DNA from: UBA7957 sp965224675
GTDB taxonomy: Bacteria; Pseudomonadota; Gammaproteobacteria; Granulosicoccales; Granulosicoccaceae
Length of the DNA stretch: 64,000 bases
Assembly (NCBI GenBank): GCA_965224675.1
Contig: CBDDAA010000002.1
Location: forward strand, 1,364,001 to 1,428,000
Reading direction: 5' to 3'
This document shows positions 63,653-64,000 of this stretch, one piece after another; positions within the stretch are counted from its first letter, which is position 1; every line of letters starts with the position of its first letter. Made by a program: the position numbers and the translations under genes. Below the pieces are notes generated by a model. That model was given only the letters and a program-made list of their open reading frames with translations, was not told where the DNA came from and ran no database searches.

Positions 63653-64000
63653 ATGCAAAGCTGGATACCCGGGCCTCGTAACCTACTGACCGACGTCGAG
63701 GGGATTCTGATCGGCAATTGCTCGGATAGCAAAATCAAGTCAGGCGTAACAGCTGTGGTTTGTGAAGAACCCACTACCGCGTCAGTACATGTTATGGGTG
63801 GTGCACCAGGGACACGGGAGACAGATTTGCTAAGCCCGGAAAACACAGTTGAGCAAATTGATGCCATTATACTTTCTGGAGGTTCAGCATTTGGACTTGA
63901 TGCCGCATCGGGTGCACAGGCTGCCTTATGCGAAAAAGGGCGGGGGTTTGTAATAGGCCCACATGCCATTCCTATTGTTCCGGCAGCCATACTATTCGAT
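63653..64000 (+). CDS. P1-family (DmpA/S58) aminopeptidase, 5' part cut by window edge
   Basis: Hand translation gives 116 codons from ATG 63653 to the last base: RNLLTDVEGILIGNCSDSK, SGVTAVVCEEPTTASVHVMGGAPGTRE, EQIDAIILSGGSAFGLDAAS and RGFVIGPHAIPIVPAAILFD (partial runs). These match DmpA/BapA-type peptidases, which self-cleave before a nucleophilic Ser in the C-terminal half that lies outside the window. Partial. Confidence 0.9.
   Translation, partial: MQSWIPGPRNLLTDVEGILIGNCSDSKIKSGVTAVVCEEPTTASVHVMGGAPGTRETDLLSPENTVEQIDAIILSGGSAFGLDAASGAQAALCEKGRGFVIGPHAIPIVPAAILFD

Noticed and set aside
1..64000. tRNA and rRNA genes
   Set aside because: None recognised by eye; a covariance-model search would be needed to exclude a tRNA in the gaps.

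Overview
The window reads as a chromosomal segment of a gammaproteobacterium with mid-40s GC, probably marine or aquatic. The signs are pilT/pilU, a proC-yggT pair, a gspCDEF block, FabV enoyl-ACP reductase, FeSOD, CmoM, GreB, YaeQ, SelO and a long-form LeuA. I cannot name a genus. No tRNA, rRNA or CRISPR array was recognised. Both edges cut a gene: pilU on the left and a DmpA-type P1 peptidase on the right.

Layout. 1-5 kb: pilus retraction ATPases (pilU, pilT) facing away from proC-yggT, then an HU-family protein with a Lys/Ala tail and a TerB-like protein. 5.5-11.7 kb: the first part of a type II secretion operon, gspC-D-E-F, which stops after gspF. 11.7-20.3 kb: a ClC-type channel coupled to a periplasmic binding protein, a DUF1989 protein, a thioredoxin-like lipoprotein, a second GspE-type ATPase and a DUF4091 protein. 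20.4-24.1 kb: a small foldback transposable element (MITE) abutting acylphosphatase, then an adaptor/TolC/thioredoxin cluster and a small lipoprotein resembling SoxXA-binding proteins. 24.4-29.4 kb: fabV, a GFA-like protein, sodB, a HEAT-repeat protein and a secreted tail-collar protein.

29.6-34 kb is the most unusual region. Two ATPase genes in tandem (an ATPase_2-type protein, then an AAA/winged-helix/TPR protein with seven 38-residue repeats) lie between two related composite repeats in the same orientation, each made of a long palindrome and a short GATGGGCA hairpin. I regard this as the best candidate for an undescribed system; its function is unknown.

34-39.2 kb: a DUF5060/DUF4038 lipoprotein, a VanZ-like protein, and an arsC-wrbA-DUF2069-cmoM operon. 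39.2-44.8 kb: an accessory island inserted between the convergent cmoM and greB. It holds a pentapeptide-repeat membrane protein, an IS630-type element with a likely -1 frameshift, a VapBC-type pair and a TacAT-type pair. The cmoM/greB junction sequence is present at both ends of the island, in diverged copies.

44.9-64 kb: greB-yaeQ, an autoregulated-looking tetR/ABC1-kinase/membrane protein/hydrolase operon, a DUF255 thioredoxin-like protein, leuA divergent from an Lrp-type regulator, a cold-shock gene, two surface-polymer enzymes (CDP-glycerol transferase-like and LicD-like), a DUF3530 hydrolase, a two-gene saccharopine dehydrogenase module, a CYTH-like/CHAD protein, selO and the truncated peptidase gene.
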